Source: CALESS01 sp041741455
Lineage (GTDB): Bacteria > Chloroflexota > Anaerolineae > Anaerolineales > Anaerolineaceae
NCBI GenBank assembly: GCA_041741455.1
Contig: JBGSJZ010000059.1
Location: forward strand, 21,624 to 85,623
Length of the DNA: 64,000 nt
Direction: 5' to 3'
The notes beneath the pieces are model-generated. The model was not told where the DNA came from, made no database searches, and worked only from the letters and a program-made list of their open reading frames with translations. A program made the translations under genes and the position numbers. The first letter of the stretch is position 1; every line of letters starts with the position of its first letter. Below are positions 16,991 to 26,724 of this stretch, piece after piece.

Positions 16991-19007
16991 ATTCTTCAGG
17001 ATCGGTGGTTGGAACCAGACAGGTTTGGCCAAAGCAAACATAAGCCGTAGGGAGATGATTGACGACCGGCCGATATTGCAGCAATTCCGGGCCATCTTTG
17101 GAAAGTGGGTAGGTGCTGGTAGCAGAAACCAGGCGGGGTCGGAAGGCCACCCATAAAGATTTTGTCAAAACGGATGAGAAAGCACCCGTTGGCACCAGAA
17201 TGGCTACCTGTTTTTGTGGCCCGAGCAAGTAATCCAGGGATTTTAGCCATTCAGCAAATGCCAGTGGGTAACGGAATGCCGGGTAACTGATGGAGTCAAG
17301 GGTCTTCTGCACTTGTTGGTAGAGATCACCCCGGCCTTCATAAGCTGCAAGGAGCAAAGTGGCATAAGCTGCTAGCGCATTACCAGAAGGAGTGGCATTA
17401 TCCTGAAGGGCTTTGGGGCGGACAAGCAAACTGGTTTCAGTTACGGGGGTATCGAAAAACCCACCCAGAGGATCTTTATAATCCGCGTCCATCCGGGTGA
17501 ACAGATGTTTGGCTGACTGGAACCAGCGGGGGTCCGAGTCGGATTGATAAAGTTCCAGCAGGGCAATGATCAAGGCGGCATGGTCTTCCAGGTAGGCGTT
17601 TTGGTGTGCCTGACCATTTCGCCAAGAGCGTAACAAGTAACCAGCGTGCTGCAGGTTATTCAGGAGAAAATCCGCGTTCTTTTGCGCGGCTGCCAGATAA
17701 TCTGTTCGATCCAAATAACGGGCGGCTTCGGCCAAGGTTTGTAGCATCAGGGCATTCCAACTGGTGAGTACTTTATCGTCGGTCAGTGGCCGGGTGCGAA
17801 CGGAGCGAGCCTGGAGCAGGGTTTGATGGATTTTATTTAACTCCAAGACACAATGCTCTTCTGTTGTGCCCAGTTTATCTGCAAGGGAGGAGATTGACTC
17901 TTGCCGTTGTAAAATAATTTTTCCTTCAAAGTTGCCGCTTTCGGAGATGAAATAAACGGCATTCAACAATTCCCAGGTTGGCTGAGTTGGAAACAGTCCA
18001 CGTAATTCGGCCTGCGTCCATAGATAGAAGATGCCTTCCTGGTCTTCACTATCAGCATCCAGGCTGCTGAAGAATCCTCCCAGCGGGTGAGTCATTTCGC
18101 GTAAAACAAAGTTCAGCGTTTGCTCGACAGTTCTTCGGAACGAATCTTGACCGGTGAGCAACCAGGCATGCAGATAGGCGCGCGCCAGCAAGGCGTTATC
18201 ATAAAGCATCTTTTCAAAGTGGGGAACCAGCCAGCGGGCATCGGTGGAATAACGGTGAAAACCACCACCCACCACATCGTACATCCCGCCACTTTGCATG
18301 GCCTCCAGGGCATGAATTGCCATCTTAAGGGCTTGTTGATCGCCGCGTTCCGCCTGCAACAGTAGATATTCGATCGCCATGGGCTGCGGGAACTTTGGCG
18401 CTGGTCCCCAGCCCCCCTGAGCCCAGTCGTAGCGGCTTTCCAGGTTGGCAGTCGCCAGAGTCAGGCTGGTTGAATCGAAAACTTCACCCCCTGCCGGGTT
18501 CCATGAGGCTTCATCAACCAGGCGTTGCTGTAGCTTGTCAGAAACGCGCAACAAGTTTTCGCGCTCATTTCGCCACAAGTGGTTGATGGTACGCAGGATT
18601 TCACCAAACGCAGGTACGCCATGGCTTTTAACGGGGGGGAAATAGGTTCCGCCATAAAAAGGCTTGAGATCAGGGGTGAGAAAAACCGACATCGGCCAAC
18701 CTCCCGAACCAGTCAACAGTTGGACGGCGGTCATGTAGATATGATCCAGGTCCGGGCGCTCTTCTCGGTCCACTTTTATGCAGATGAAATTCTCATTAAG
18801 AACAGCAGCGATCTTGGCATCCTCAAAGGATTCTTTCTCCATGACATGGCACCAATGACAGGCTGCGTATCCAATACTTAAAAAGATAGGTTTGTCTTCC
18901 ATTTGGGCGCGTTGCAAGGCCTCGGAATTCCAAGGGTACCATTCCACCGGGTTGTGAGCATGTTGCAGGAGGTAGGGGGAGGTTTGGTTGGCAAGATGGT
19001 TTGGCAT
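16947..19007 (-). CDS. Thioredoxin-domain protein of the YyaL / SSP411 family (DUF255)
   Basis: A 686-residue protein. Residues 1-165 form the DUF255 thioredoxin-like domain: NQTSPYLLQHAHNPVEWYPW, then CHWCHVM with C50 and C53, and GGWPMSVFLTPD. The rest is an alpha/alpha-barrel resembling N-acylglucosamine 2-epimerase and glycosidase folds, with EDHAALI and TPSGNA motifs. The biochemical role of this widespread family is not established. Start 19007 follows AAAGGATC. The 3' end overlaps the hydrolase gene in convergent orientation. Confidence 0.9.
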   Translation of the reverse strand: MPNHLANQTSPYLLQHAHNPVEWYPWNSEALQRAQMEDKPIFLSIGYAACHWCHVMEKESFEDAKIAAVLNENFICIKVDREERPDLDHIYMTAVQLLTGSGGWPMSVFLTPDLKPFYGGTYFPPVKSHGVPAFGEILRTINHLWRNERENLLRVSDKLQQRLVDEASWNPAGGEVFDSTSLTLATANLESRYDWAQGGWGPAPKFPQPMAIEYLLLQAERGDQQALKMAIHALEAMQSGGMYDVVGGGFHRYSTDARWLVPHFEKMLYDNALLARAYLHAWLLTGQDSFRRTVEQTLNFVLREMTHPLGGFFSSLDADSEDQEGIFYLWTQAELRGLFPTQPTWELLNAVYFISESGNFEGKIILQRQESISSLADKLGTTEEHCVLELNKIHQTLLQARSVRTRPLTDDKVLTSWNALMLQTLAEAARYLDRTDYLAAAQKNADFLLNNLQHAGYLLRSWRNGQAHQNAYLEDHAALIIALLELYQSDSDPRWFQSAKHLFTRMDADYKDPLGGFFDTPVTETSLLVRPKALQDNATPSGNALAAYATLLLAAYEGRGDLYQQVQKTLDSISYPAFRYPLAFAEWLKSLDYLLGPQKQVAILVPTGAFSSVLTKSLWVAFRPRLVSATSTYPLSKDGPELLQYRPVVNHLPTAYVCFGQTCLVPTTDPEEFTRQLAAKKPANAD

Positions 19008-19148
19008 TTGGATCCTTTCAGAGCTATCAGTCGTCACTTGCCTGGATTGTATCATAGCCAGTTGGCGTAATAAATCCGAACCTTTTGAGTTTGTTTGGTG
19101 TATACTATTTTAATTCTCGATATCAACCCTTCTTTTGGTGAGGAAACT

Positions 19149-20276
19149 ATGGTTAATGTAACGCAGGTGGATTTGCAGAACAAACGACAGGTCAACCGGT
19201 TTATCCAGTTTCATTATGACCTCTACAAGACCTGTCCACAATGGGTGCCTCCATTTTATTCAGATATTCGGATGATGATGAATCCGAACAAGCATCCATT
19301 TTATGAACATTCGGATGCGGATTTCTTCCTGGCTGAGCGTAATGGCGAGGTAGTTGGCCGGATCGCAGCGTTGGAGAACAAGCCCTTCAATCAATATCAT
19401 CAAACCAAAGAAGCCGTTTTTTATCTTTTTGACACGATCGATGACGTTGAGGTTGCTTCAGCATTGTTTGAACGAGCCTTTGAATGGGCTAAGAAGCGTG
19501 GACTAAGCAAGATCATCGGTCCCAAAGGTTTTTCGCCATTTGATGGATATGGCATCCAAGTGGAAGGCCATGACCGGCGGCAGATGATGATCATGATGAA
19601 TTACAACTACCCTTACTACCAAACCCTGGTCGAAGGGCTGGGCTTTGCCAAAGAAGTGGACTTTATTTCTACCTACATGCATGGCGAATCTTTTAAATTA
19701 CCGGATAAGGTTTATGAGATTTCGCGAAGAGTGAAAGAACGCGGGTCGTTCCATGTGCAAAACTTCACTTCCAAGAATGAATTGAAGAAATGGTCCAAGC
19801 CAATTGGGCGAGCTTACAACGATACTTTCGTCAACAACTGGGAGTATTACCCCCTGACTGATCGAGAAATTGATTTTACATTGAATAACCTATTAACGGT
19901 TGCTGTTCCCAAGCTGATAAAAATTATTATGTATAAAGAAAGAATCGTTGGCTTTTTGCTGGGCTTTCCCGATATTTCAGCAGCCCTCCAACGCCAGGGA
20001 GGGCGGATCACGCCCTGGGGGTTGCTCGATTTTATGTCCGAGTTAAAAAAGACGAATTGGATTTCATTAAATGGCGCTGGAGTGCTGCCAGAGTTTCAGG
20101 GGCGGGGTGGTAACGCCTTGCTGTATACAGAGATGGCAGATACGATTCAGAATTCCCAGTTTGAGCACGCAGAATTGACCCAGGTGGCTGAAACCACTAA
20201 ACAAATGCGGGCAGATTTGTCCAATGTCGGCAGCGAAGGCTGTAAGAATCACCGGGTGTATCACAAGGATATATAG
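19149..20276 (+). CDS. YghO-like GNAT-fold protein
   Basis: A 375-residue protein resembling E. coli YghO, a GNAT-like family without known substrate. The conserved N-terminal segment FIQFHYDLYKTCPQWVPPF and the block HPFYEHSDADFFLAERNGEVVGRIAA are clear; IGPKGFSPFDGYGIQVEG follows. The C-terminal part carries a second acetyl-CoA type loop, PEFQGRGGNALLY near residue 315. Start 19149 has GGTGAGGAA upstream, preferred to the longer open frame from 19095. It is alone on its transcript and ends just before a strong terminator. Confidence 0.8.
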   Translation: MVNVTQVDLQNKRQVNRFIQFHYDLYKTCPQWVPPFYSDIRMMMNPNKHPFYEHSDADFFLAERNGEVVGRIAALENKPFNQYHQTKEAVFYLFDTIDDVEVASALFERAFEWAKKRGLSKIIGPKGFSPFDGYGIQVEGHDRRQMMIMMNYNYPYYQTLVEGLGFAKEVDFISTYMHGESFKLPDKVYEISRRVKERGSFHVQNFTSKNELKKWSKPIGRAYNDTFVNNWEYYPLTDREIDFTLNNLLTVAVPKLIKIIMYKERIVGFLLGFPDISAALQRQGGRITPWGLLDFMSELKKTNWISLNGAGVLPEFQGRGGNALLYTEMADTIQNSQFEHAELTQVAETTKQMRADLSNVGSEGCKNHRVYHKDI

Positions 20277-20287
20277 AATTCTGCCCA

Positions 20288-20326
20288 ACACATAAAAAGG
20301 CGGCCTCAGGCCGCCTTTTTATGTGT
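20288..20326. terminator. 18-bp bidirectional terminator overlapping a coding end
   Basis: A perfect stem ACACATAAAAAGGCGGCC / GGCCGCCTTTTTATGTGT with loop TCA (20306-20308). On the minus strand the loop is the TGA stop codon of the GT-C gene and its arm encodes that gene's last six residues THKKAA. Confidence 0.9.
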
Positions 20327-21619
20327 CAATTGCCGGATTACATGGAAGATTTGAGAAATGGAAATTCCGCTCCACAGGCAGACAAATGGGATCAGCGGCA
20401 GGATATAGCGTTGAAATGGCAGGGATAATAGAATAGAAATTCCCAAAAATTCTGAAATACCGGCGATGATGAATAGCAGATTTACCCGAAGATTGATCTG
20501 GTCCTTTATTGACTGCCTGATGCTCAAGAACAAACCTAAAATGGTCAGGAATAAAAGAATAGAGCCGAAAACCAATCCACTCCATAGCAAATGCAAGGGA
20601 TTTGCAAAATAAGTTTGGCTGGCCATTTGAAGCTCATTTGTATAATTGCCGATATCCTGGATGGCTGGTTTGGCGAAAAATAAGTTGATGAAATTGATCA
20701 GCAATTGACTTAATCCGCCAGCGGAACCCAGGTCAGGATAGATGGTTTGCAGACTTGACTCCATGGTGGATACCAACCATGTACGTTGATCAATCGCTGC
20801 CAGTAATGCTTGAACAGGATTACCCCAGAGGAATGGATTAACGGCAAAGGTGATTGAGCCAAAAATGAGCAGGAAAAACCCCAAGTCTTCCAGTACATCC
20901 GTAAAACGGGTTGATTTGGAGCGCCAAGCAATATTGAGGATGCCCACCAGCAACAAGGGAACAGCAGAATACTTGGCATTAAAAGCAAGCGCCAGAGGGA
21001 TGGCACTCAACCAGGGGCGGTCCGTGTATCGAAGGATGAACCACAGGCTTAATAGTGTAAAGAAAATCAGGCTGGATTCCGCCATAGCCCGGCGTGTATG
21101 CAACAGGATCAGCGAACTACTGGCAAAAATAAGAAGGGCTGCCCAGCCAGCTGCTTGTGAATGGATTTTTCTTCCCAGCAGAAAGACCAACAGCAGTGAA
21201 AATGGAAAGAAGACAGCAGATACCAAACGACCTGCCAACAACTGGCTGGTAGATGGCATTGCGCCACGGTTGACATTCATATCCCAGGATAATGACCAAT
21301 CCCAATCTACTTCGAGCGTATGCACATTCAGGATCTTTCGGATGATTCCGATGAGATAGCGATTTAATGGAGGATCAACCAGGCGATAATGAGTTTTTAA
21401 GTCCAAGGATTGGCCGGAATGCCATACCAAATTATCTGGATGGTAAATTAATTCCTCAAAATCTGCAGACATAAAAATATGAGTGGTTTCATCTGGATGG
21501 AATGGCACAGCCAGCAAGCCGGAAAAATATGCCAGGCTGATGATAACGATCACCGTCAGAAGAAGAGCCTTGGTAGAAAAAAAGCTTTGGAAGGCAGATG
21601 TAAGTTGAAATCTCTTCAT
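20306..21619 (-). CDS. Glycosyltransferase family 39-like membrane protein
   Basis: A 437-residue polytopic membrane protein of the GT-C fold. An acidic motif HPDET follows the first membrane helix (about residues 19-38), where GT39/ArnT-type enzymes place their catalytic Asp in the first outer loop; DPPLNRYLIG follows in the same loop, a further GT39 hallmark. About ten hydrophobic helices follow. Such enzymes move sugars from polyprenyl-phosphate donors to lipids or proteins on the outer face. It is divergent from the large GT-C run starting at 21663. Donor and acceptor are unknown. Confidence 0.75.
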   Translation of the reverse strand: MKRFQLTSAFQSFFSTKALLLTVIVIISLAYFSGLLAVPFHPDETTHIFMSADFEELIYHPDNLVWHSGQSLDLKTHYRLVDPPLNRYLIGIIRKILNVHTLEVDWDWSLSWDMNVNRGAMPSTSQLLAGRLVSAVFFPFSLLLVFLLGRKIHSQAAGWAALLIFASSSLILLHTRRAMAESSLIFFTLLSLWFILRYTDRPWLSAIPLALAFNAKYSAVPLLLVGILNIAWRSKSTRFTDVLEDLGFFLLIFGSITFAVNPFLWGNPVQALLAAIDQRTWLVSTMESSLQTIYPDLGSAGGLSQLLINFINLFFAKPAIQDIGNYTNELQMASQTYFANPLHLLWSGLVFGSILLFLTILGLFLSIRQSIKDQINLRVNLLFIIAGISEFLGISILLSLPFQRYILPLIPFVCLWSGISISQIFHVIRQLTHKKAA

Positions 21620-21662
21620 GATGAGCTAAAATTACTCCATCCCGAACAAAAGAGGTAAGTTA

Positions 21663-23267
21663 ATGCGCTATTTGCGCTCACCCTGGATGAGGATTGGCTT
21701 GCTGCTTTTATCTGCTGCCGTTTTGAAGATCTGGCTATTGACCCTCCAGGCCTTTCCGTTTAACTCAGATGAAGCCATTGTTGGGTTGATGGCCCGGCAT
21801 ATCCTGGCAGGAGAACGGCCGGTTTTTTTCTACGGGCAGGCTTACATGGGCAGCCTGGATGCCTGGTTGACTGCTGTGGGCTTCACCATTTGGGGCAGCC
21901 AGGTCTGGGTCATGCGCTTGGTACAGATCATCCTTTATTCTCTCACAATTATAGTCAGCATTTTGATTGGTAGGGTGGCTTTTCGCACCTGGACACATGG
22001 CTTGCTGGCAGGAGTTTTCCTGGCCTTCCCGGCGGTAAATACTACCCTTTACACCACAATCAGCCTGGGGGGCTATGGTGAGGCGCTCTTAATCGGCAGC
22101 CTGGGGTTGTTGGTGGGGTTCTGGATGTTGCAGCAGGAAAATCTGCGTAGATTGTATTGGATGGGAATCTGGGGTGGTTTGTTGGGTTTGGGATTGTGGG
22201 CAAATGGCCTATCTTTGGTTTTCTTCCTCCCGATGGGAATGGCATTATTGCTACGTGTGATTCGGTTGAAACCTTTGAAGAGGATTGGATTTTCCTTACT
22301 GGCAGGGTTGGTTGGTTTTACGATCGGTTCTGCCCCGTGGTGGGTTTATGCCATTCAGAATGGCTTTGGCCACTTGATTGGCGAAATGGGTGGAACAGCC
22401 GTGGCAGTGGAGCAGGCCAGTTTTGTGCAACGCTCAGCGGCTCACCTGGTCAATCTGGTCATATTGGGCTTTCCAGCTGCCATCGGTCTGCGCCCCCCCT
22501 GGGAGGTTCGCTGGTTGGCATTACCCTTGTTGCCGGTTGTTTTATTATTTTGGATCATGGTGGTGGTTTTTCTCTTCCGTCTACGCAAGCGATGGGACGA
22601 TCATCGGGTACCCTATGGGATCCTGGGTGGGGTGGTAATTACGCTGGCATTGCTGTTTGTATTAACTCCATTCGGGGTCGATCCATCCGGCCGGTACTTT
22701 CTGCCCTTAATCGTTCCGCTGGCCCTGGGAGCGGCTGGAATGATCCTGCTGTGGCCAGTCAAAAACTGGGTCAAGACCGCGGTGGTTGCTGTGGTGGTGA
22801 TCTTCAACCTATGGGGTGTGGTGGATTGCGCTTACCGCCAGCCACCAGGCATCACCACGCAGTTCTATGAACCAGCCCAAGTCGACCAACAGGCCTTACC
22901 CGAGTTGATCCGTTTTCTAACCGAGCAAGGGGCAACCACCGGCTATAGCAACTACTGGGTGAGTTACCCATTAGCATTCCTCACAGATGAACTAATCGTT
23001 TTCACGCCGCGCCTACCGTACCATCCGGATTTACGCTACACCCGACGGGATGAACGCTATTTGCCGTATGCTGAAGTTATTGATCGTTCCACAAGCACAA
23101 CCTACATCACAACCAGAAACCCTGTGTTGGATCAAAAAATTGTTACGGAGTTCAACCGTCTTTCTTTAACCTGGCAAGAGGCCACAATCGGGGAATATCA
23201 TGTGTATTTCGATCTCTCCCGGCCAGTGCACCCGGAGGAGATAGGACTGGGGGAAGAGCAACGATGA
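21663..23267 (+). CDS. GT-C-like polytopic membrane protein
   Basis: A 534-residue membrane protein with roughly ten to twelve helices and a C-terminal outer domain of about 130 residues. NSDEAIVGLMARHILAGE after the first helix is the acidic loop of GT39-type glycosyltransferases, and FYGQAYMGSLDAWL follows. AGAGGTAA precedes the ATG. It overlaps the next gene by ATGA. The function as a polyprenyl-phosphate-sugar-dependent transferase is inferred from topology and loop, not from a close match. Confidence 0.7.
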   Translation: MRYLRSPWMRIGLLLLSAAVLKIWLLTLQAFPFNSDEAIVGLMARHILAGERPVFFYGQAYMGSLDAWLTAVGFTIWGSQVWVMRLVQIILYSLTIIVSILIGRVAFRTWTHGLLAGVFLAFPAVNTTLYTTISLGGYGEALLIGSLGLLVGFWMLQQENLRRLYWMGIWGGLLGLGLWANGLSLVFFLPMGMALLLRVIRLKPLKRIGFSLLAGLVGFTIGSAPWWVYAIQNGFGHLIGEMGGTAVAVEQASFVQRSAAHLVNLVILGFPAAIGLRPPWEVRWLALPLLPVVLLFWIMVVVFLFRLRKRWDDHRVPYGILGGVVITLALLFVLTPFGVDPSGRYFLPLIVPLALGAAGMILLWPVKNWVKTAVVAVVVIFNLWGVVDCAYRQPPGITTQFYEPAQVDQQALPELIRFLTEQGATTGYSNYWVSYPLAFLTDELIVFTPRLPYHPDLRYTRRDERYLPYAEVIDRSTSTTYITTRNPVLDQKIVTEFNRLSLTWQEATIGEYHVYFDLSRPVHPEEIGLGEEQR

Positions 23268-24763
23268 AGCTGAAAAACGATCCAGAGGGCATGCAGTCGG
23301 TCTCTGGAAGGCTGATCTTTGTAATTACCATGTTGTTGGTGGTGATGATGGCGGCCCGCACCCCACTGGATAGCGACCTATGGTGGCATTTACGGGCAGG
23401 GCAGGTGACGGTTGAAACTGGAAAACCACTGATCAGCGATATTTTCTCATTTACCCGTGGTGGCCAGACCTGGGTCAACCATTCCTGGCTGTCGCAAGTC
23501 ATGCTGTTTGGACTATTCCAACTTGGCAGCACTACTGGCCTGACGATCTGGGTTACCGTTTTGGCAGTAATCAGCCTGGCGCTGGTTTATATCCAAATGC
23601 AGGGGCCTGCCTGGTGGCGAGCACTGTTGGTGATTCTGGCTGCTGTGACGATCGCCCCGGTCTGGTCACCTCGGCCACAGATGGCGTCCCTGATGTTGTT
23701 CGCCGGTCTGGGTTGGTGGCTGGGTCGCTGGAAAACAGGGGAGGTGAGAAGTCTGTGGATTTTGCCAATTCTATTCCTGGTCTGGTCGAACCTGCACGGC
23801 GGCTATTCCCTGGGGTTTCTACTGCTTGGTGTTTTTGTGGTTGGGCAGGCGTTCAATCACATCCTGGGGTTCCAGGAAGAATCGCTGCCCTGGCGAACTC
23901 TGGGGCGAATATCCCTTTGGTCCGGGCTGGCTTTCCTGGCAGTTGCAATTAATCCCAATGGCCTGGAAATGTGGCGCATCCCATTCCAGACCGTCGGCAT
24001 GAATTCGTTACAGCAATTCATCCAAGAATGGGCTTCTCCGGATTTTCATGACCCGACTCAACAGCCGATTTTGTTGATCTTCATTTTGTTGCTTGGAGCG
24101 TTTGGCTTTTCCGGGCGCAAGATGAATGCTGTTGATTGGTTGACTGCTGCTGGATTTTTGGCCCTGGCGTTGGTTTCACGCCGCAACATTGCTCCCTTCG
24201 CCCTGGCAGCAATCCCTATCCTTTCCAGCTATGGTTGGTCGGGAGTGCAAGGCTGGCTGGGAAGAGTCAGTCTGACCGAACGATTCCCTTCTTTGGCGAA
24301 TAGACGCGAGGCATCCCGCCCACATCCGGGGATAAACTTGCTCCTGGCAGGCGTGATTGGACTGGTGGCTTTCGCAAAACTGGGGGTGGTCTCATTGCCG
24401 GCGGTTGTGCAATCGGCAGAGGCAAGTGTTTTTCCCCAGGCTGCCGTGAAATGGATTCGGGACCATCCCGATGATGGCCGAACCCTTAGTGAGTATGGTT
24501 GGGGAGGCTACCTGACCTGGTATTTACCGGAGGATCCAGTTTTTGTGGATGGCCGAACGGATCTTTTCGGAGATGAAATTGTAACCGAGTGGCGGCAGGT
24601 GGTTCAGGCTGAACAATCGATGGTGGAAATATTGAACCGATGGAAAATCGATCGGGTTTTGCTGATGCCTGACCGTCCGGCAGCGTCCGTGTTGGTTGAC
24701 CTTGGGTGGATGAAGGTCTATGAGGATCAGGTCAGTGTGATCCTGGAAAACCGGCTGAAATGA
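23264..24763 (+). CDS. Polytopic membrane protein, GT-C-like
   Basis: A 499-residue membrane protein with about ten helices. The first outer loop reads TPLDSDLWWHLRAGQ, then FSFTRGGQTWVNHSWLSQ, a pattern seen in a large uncharacterised GT-C-like family of environmental bacteria. The C-terminal outer domain carries WGGYLTWYLPEDPVFVDGR, typical of the same family. Its ATG overlaps the previous stop and its own stop overlaps the next start, so it sits in the middle of a coupled trio. Confidence 0.65.
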   Translation: MKLKNDPEGMQSVSGRLIFVITMLLVVMMAARTPLDSDLWWHLRAGQVTVETGKPLISDIFSFTRGGQTWVNHSWLSQVMLFGLFQLGSTTGLTIWVTVLAVISLALVYIQMQGPAWWRALLVILAAVTIAPVWSPRPQMASLMLFAGLGWWLGRWKTGEVRSLWILPILFLVWSNLHGGYSLGFLLLGVFVVGQAFNHILGFQEESLPWRTLGRISLWSGLAFLAVAINPNGLEMWRIPFQTVGMNSLQQFIQEWASPDFHDPTQQPILLIFILLLGAFGFSGRKMNAVDWLTAAGFLALALVSRRNIAPFALAAIPILSSYGWSGVQGWLGRVSLTERFPSLANRREASRPHPGINLLLAGVIGLVAFAKLGVVSLPAVVQSAEASVFPQAAVKWIRDHPDDGRTLSEYGWGGYLTWYLPEDPVFVDGRTDLFGDEIVTEWRQVVQAEQSMVEILNRWKIDRVLLMPDRPAASVLVDLGWMKVYEDQVSVILENRLK

Positions 24764-25950
24764 AAAACCCTGTAAAAATAACAATCTTCACATTGATTGT
24801 TTTTCGGATCATGCTGCTTTTGGCCAACCCGTTGAGCAGCGTCATCGGATTTGGGGATCTGGGCAACTTTTTTCGATTGTCGCAAATCCCCGGATGGCCT
24901 TATTTCCAGTTCTGGTCAGAATACCCTCCCATTTTTCCATTTCTCTCCAAGTTAATATTTTTTTTGGCCAGAGGGCAGGAAGGAACGTTTGTCTATTTGC
25001 TATTCCTGTTGCTAACTCTGGTGGATGCGTTAAATTTGTTCTTGTTTGCGAAGCTTACCGAAAGACTCTGGTCAGGCCAGAATCCGTGGATTCGGCTTGG
25101 GGCGTATCTCTTTGTTTTGCTGGGTTTGCCATTTAGTTGGTGGTATTTTGAACCGCTTGTAATCACCACCCTCCTGGCAGGTTTGCTATGGATTCTAGAG
25201 GAAAAACCTCTGCGGGTGGGCTGGGTTGTGGGTGCAGGTATCCTGATAAAGATGTTCCCGGTGTTGTTGCTGCCCCTGGCACTGAAAAAGCTGGGCTGGA
25301 AACGCGGGCTCCTTTCCACTGGTATTGCGCTGGGACTGGTAGGATTGGTCTTTGGCAGCTTATGGCTGGTCAGCCCGGAATTCACTCAGGCTTCCGTCCA
25401 ATCCCAGGGTATGAAAGGGTCCTGGGAGACGATTTGGGCAGTGATCGATGGAAACACCCTGACCGGGATCATTGGTCCGATGGTCGATCGGTTCGATCCG
25501 CTCAAGGCCAGCCAGACCAGCCGCAATCTGGCTGTGATTTCCCCGATAATCACCCTGGTTTTGTTTGCCGGGATGGGTCTGGTAGTTTTTTTTCGCTCAA
25601 AATTATCCGACGACCTACGGGCAAGCGCATTTGCCCTGGTCACATTCGGGATATTCTTCCTGTGGTCACCTGGCTGGAGTGTGCAGTGGGTCCTGTATCT
25701 GCTGCCGTTGATCCTTCTGGTCTTTCCAATTCGAACAGGCGGACTGTTGACATTGATGCTGATGGTTGTCAATTTGCTAGAATGGCCGGTGATCTACCAG
25801 ATCAATCTGGATTATGTCCCCTTGACGATTGTCCTTAGAACTTTACTACTTGTATTGCTTTCCTGGATGGCTTATCAATTGGTCTCGGGTAAGCTGGAAG
25901 GCGGAAGATCGTACACCTCCGGCCTGCGATCGGAGAAGACCGACAGATGA
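24760..25950 (+). CDS. GT-C-like mannosyltransferase-type membrane protein
   Basis: A 396-residue membrane protein with about ten helices and short loops. The first outer loop has GFGDLGNFFRL and later FWSEYPPIFPFLSKL, close to the D-Y/P-P-pattern of GT87 and PIG-M-like mannosyltransferases. A lysine-bearing loop IKMFPVLLLPLAL near residue 165 is also shared with GT87 members. Start ATG overlaps the stop of the preceding gene. Its 3' end overlaps the convergent nitrilase gene by 76 bp. Confidence 0.65.
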   Translation: MKNPVKITIFTLIVFRIMLLLANPLSSVIGFGDLGNFFRLSQIPGWPYFQFWSEYPPIFPFLSKLIFFLARGQEGTFVYLLFLLLTLVDALNLFLFAKLTERLWSGQNPWIRLGAYLFVLLGLPFSWWYFEPLVITTLLAGLLWILEEKPLRVGWVVGAGILIKMFPVLLLPLALKKLGWKRGLLSTGIALGLVGLVFGSLWLVSPEFTQASVQSQGMKGSWETIWAVIDGNTLTGIIGPMVDRFDPLKASQTSRNLAVISPIITLVLFAGMGLVVFFRSKLSDDLRASAFALVTFGIFFLWSPGWSVQWVLYLLPLILLVFPIRTGGLLTLMLMVVNLLEWPVIYQINLDYVPLTIVLRTLLLVLLSWMAYQLVSGKLEGGRSYTSGLRSEKTDR

Positions 25951-26678
25951 TTCCGGACGGTAGTCAATTGAGCCGGATCAATCTCGCAGGTGAGGATGGC
26001 TTCTTCTGTGGCAGAAGACTGTAACAGGGTTTCTCCCCAAGGTGAGATGACTGCCGAACAACCACCGTATTCGGCTGAACCACTAACGCCCACCGTGTTG
26101 ACCGCTATAACGAAGGCCTGGTTCTCAATGGCACGGGCGCGTAACAGGGTATTCCAATGTTCAATCCGGCGAGCTGGCCATTCAGCACAGATGAGGAAAA
26201 GAGTGACGCCGTGTAAGGCATAGGAACGATACAGCTCCGGGAAACGCAAATCATAGCAGATGCTGATGCCAGTTTGAAAGTCTCCAAGCCGGGTCATAAC
26301 GGCCTGCTGACCGGGCGACAGCCATCGATGTTCAGCCATCCGGCGGAACAAGTGGGTTTTTCGGTAGGAGACAACCGGAGAATCGGGTTGGATCAGACTG
26401 AAGGTGTTGTACAGTTGGTTTTCAGAGTGCTCAAGCAGTGAACCGCCAATGGTTAGTTGAGCCTGGTGGCTAATTTCGGTTAATTCTGCCAGAATTTCCG
26501 GAGTTAGTTGAGATTGGAGGTGTGCATTGGGCAAATCGTATCCACTGGACCAAAGTTCCGGTAATAAGGCCAGTTGACTGCCCTGTGCGATTGCTTCGTT
26601 CAGCGCCTGCCGGGCTCTGTCCAGGTTGTGTTGGATATTTCCTGGCTGAAGGTTGATCTGGCAAAGAGTGATGATCAT
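25875..26678 (-). CDS. Carbon-nitrogen hydrolase (nitrilase superfamily, omega-amidase-like)
   Basis: A 267-residue cytoplasmic amidase. The triad Glu41 (LLPELW), Lys107 (YRKTHLF) and Cys141 (SICYDLRFPELY) is intact. The RFPELYR context and size resemble omega-amidase/YafV-type enzymes that deaminate alpha-keto acid amides, but the substrate is not certain. It is the only gene on the minus strand inside the GT-C cluster, overlapping the preceding GT-C gene at its 3' end and divergent from the next. Confidence 0.88.
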   Translation of the reverse strand: MIITLCQINLQPGNIQHNLDRARQALNEAIAQGSQLALLPELWSSGYDLPNAHLQSQLTPEILAELTEISHQAQLTIGGSLLEHSENQLYNTFSLIQPDSPVVSYRKTHLFRRMAEHRWLSPGQQAVMTRLGDFQTGISICYDLRFPELYRSYALHGVTLFLICAEWPARRIEHWNTLLRARAIENQAFVIAVNTVGVSGSAEYGGCSAVISPWGETLLQSSATEEAILTCEIDPAQLTTVRNHLSVFSDRRPEVYDLPPSSLPETN

Positions 26679-26724
26679 CGGCTTGAATTATAATTGAATC
26701 AAACCATACTTGGGAGAAAATTCT

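Noticed and set aside
22157..22870. Long plus-strand frame of 237 codons
   Set aside because: It lies within the GT-C gene 21663-23267 in another frame and has low-complexity, Gly/Trp-rich content.
25188..25838. 216-codon frame inside the membrane gene at 24760-25950
   Set aside because: Shadow of the GT-C gene; the real frame has clear membrane helices and start-stop overlap with its neighbour.
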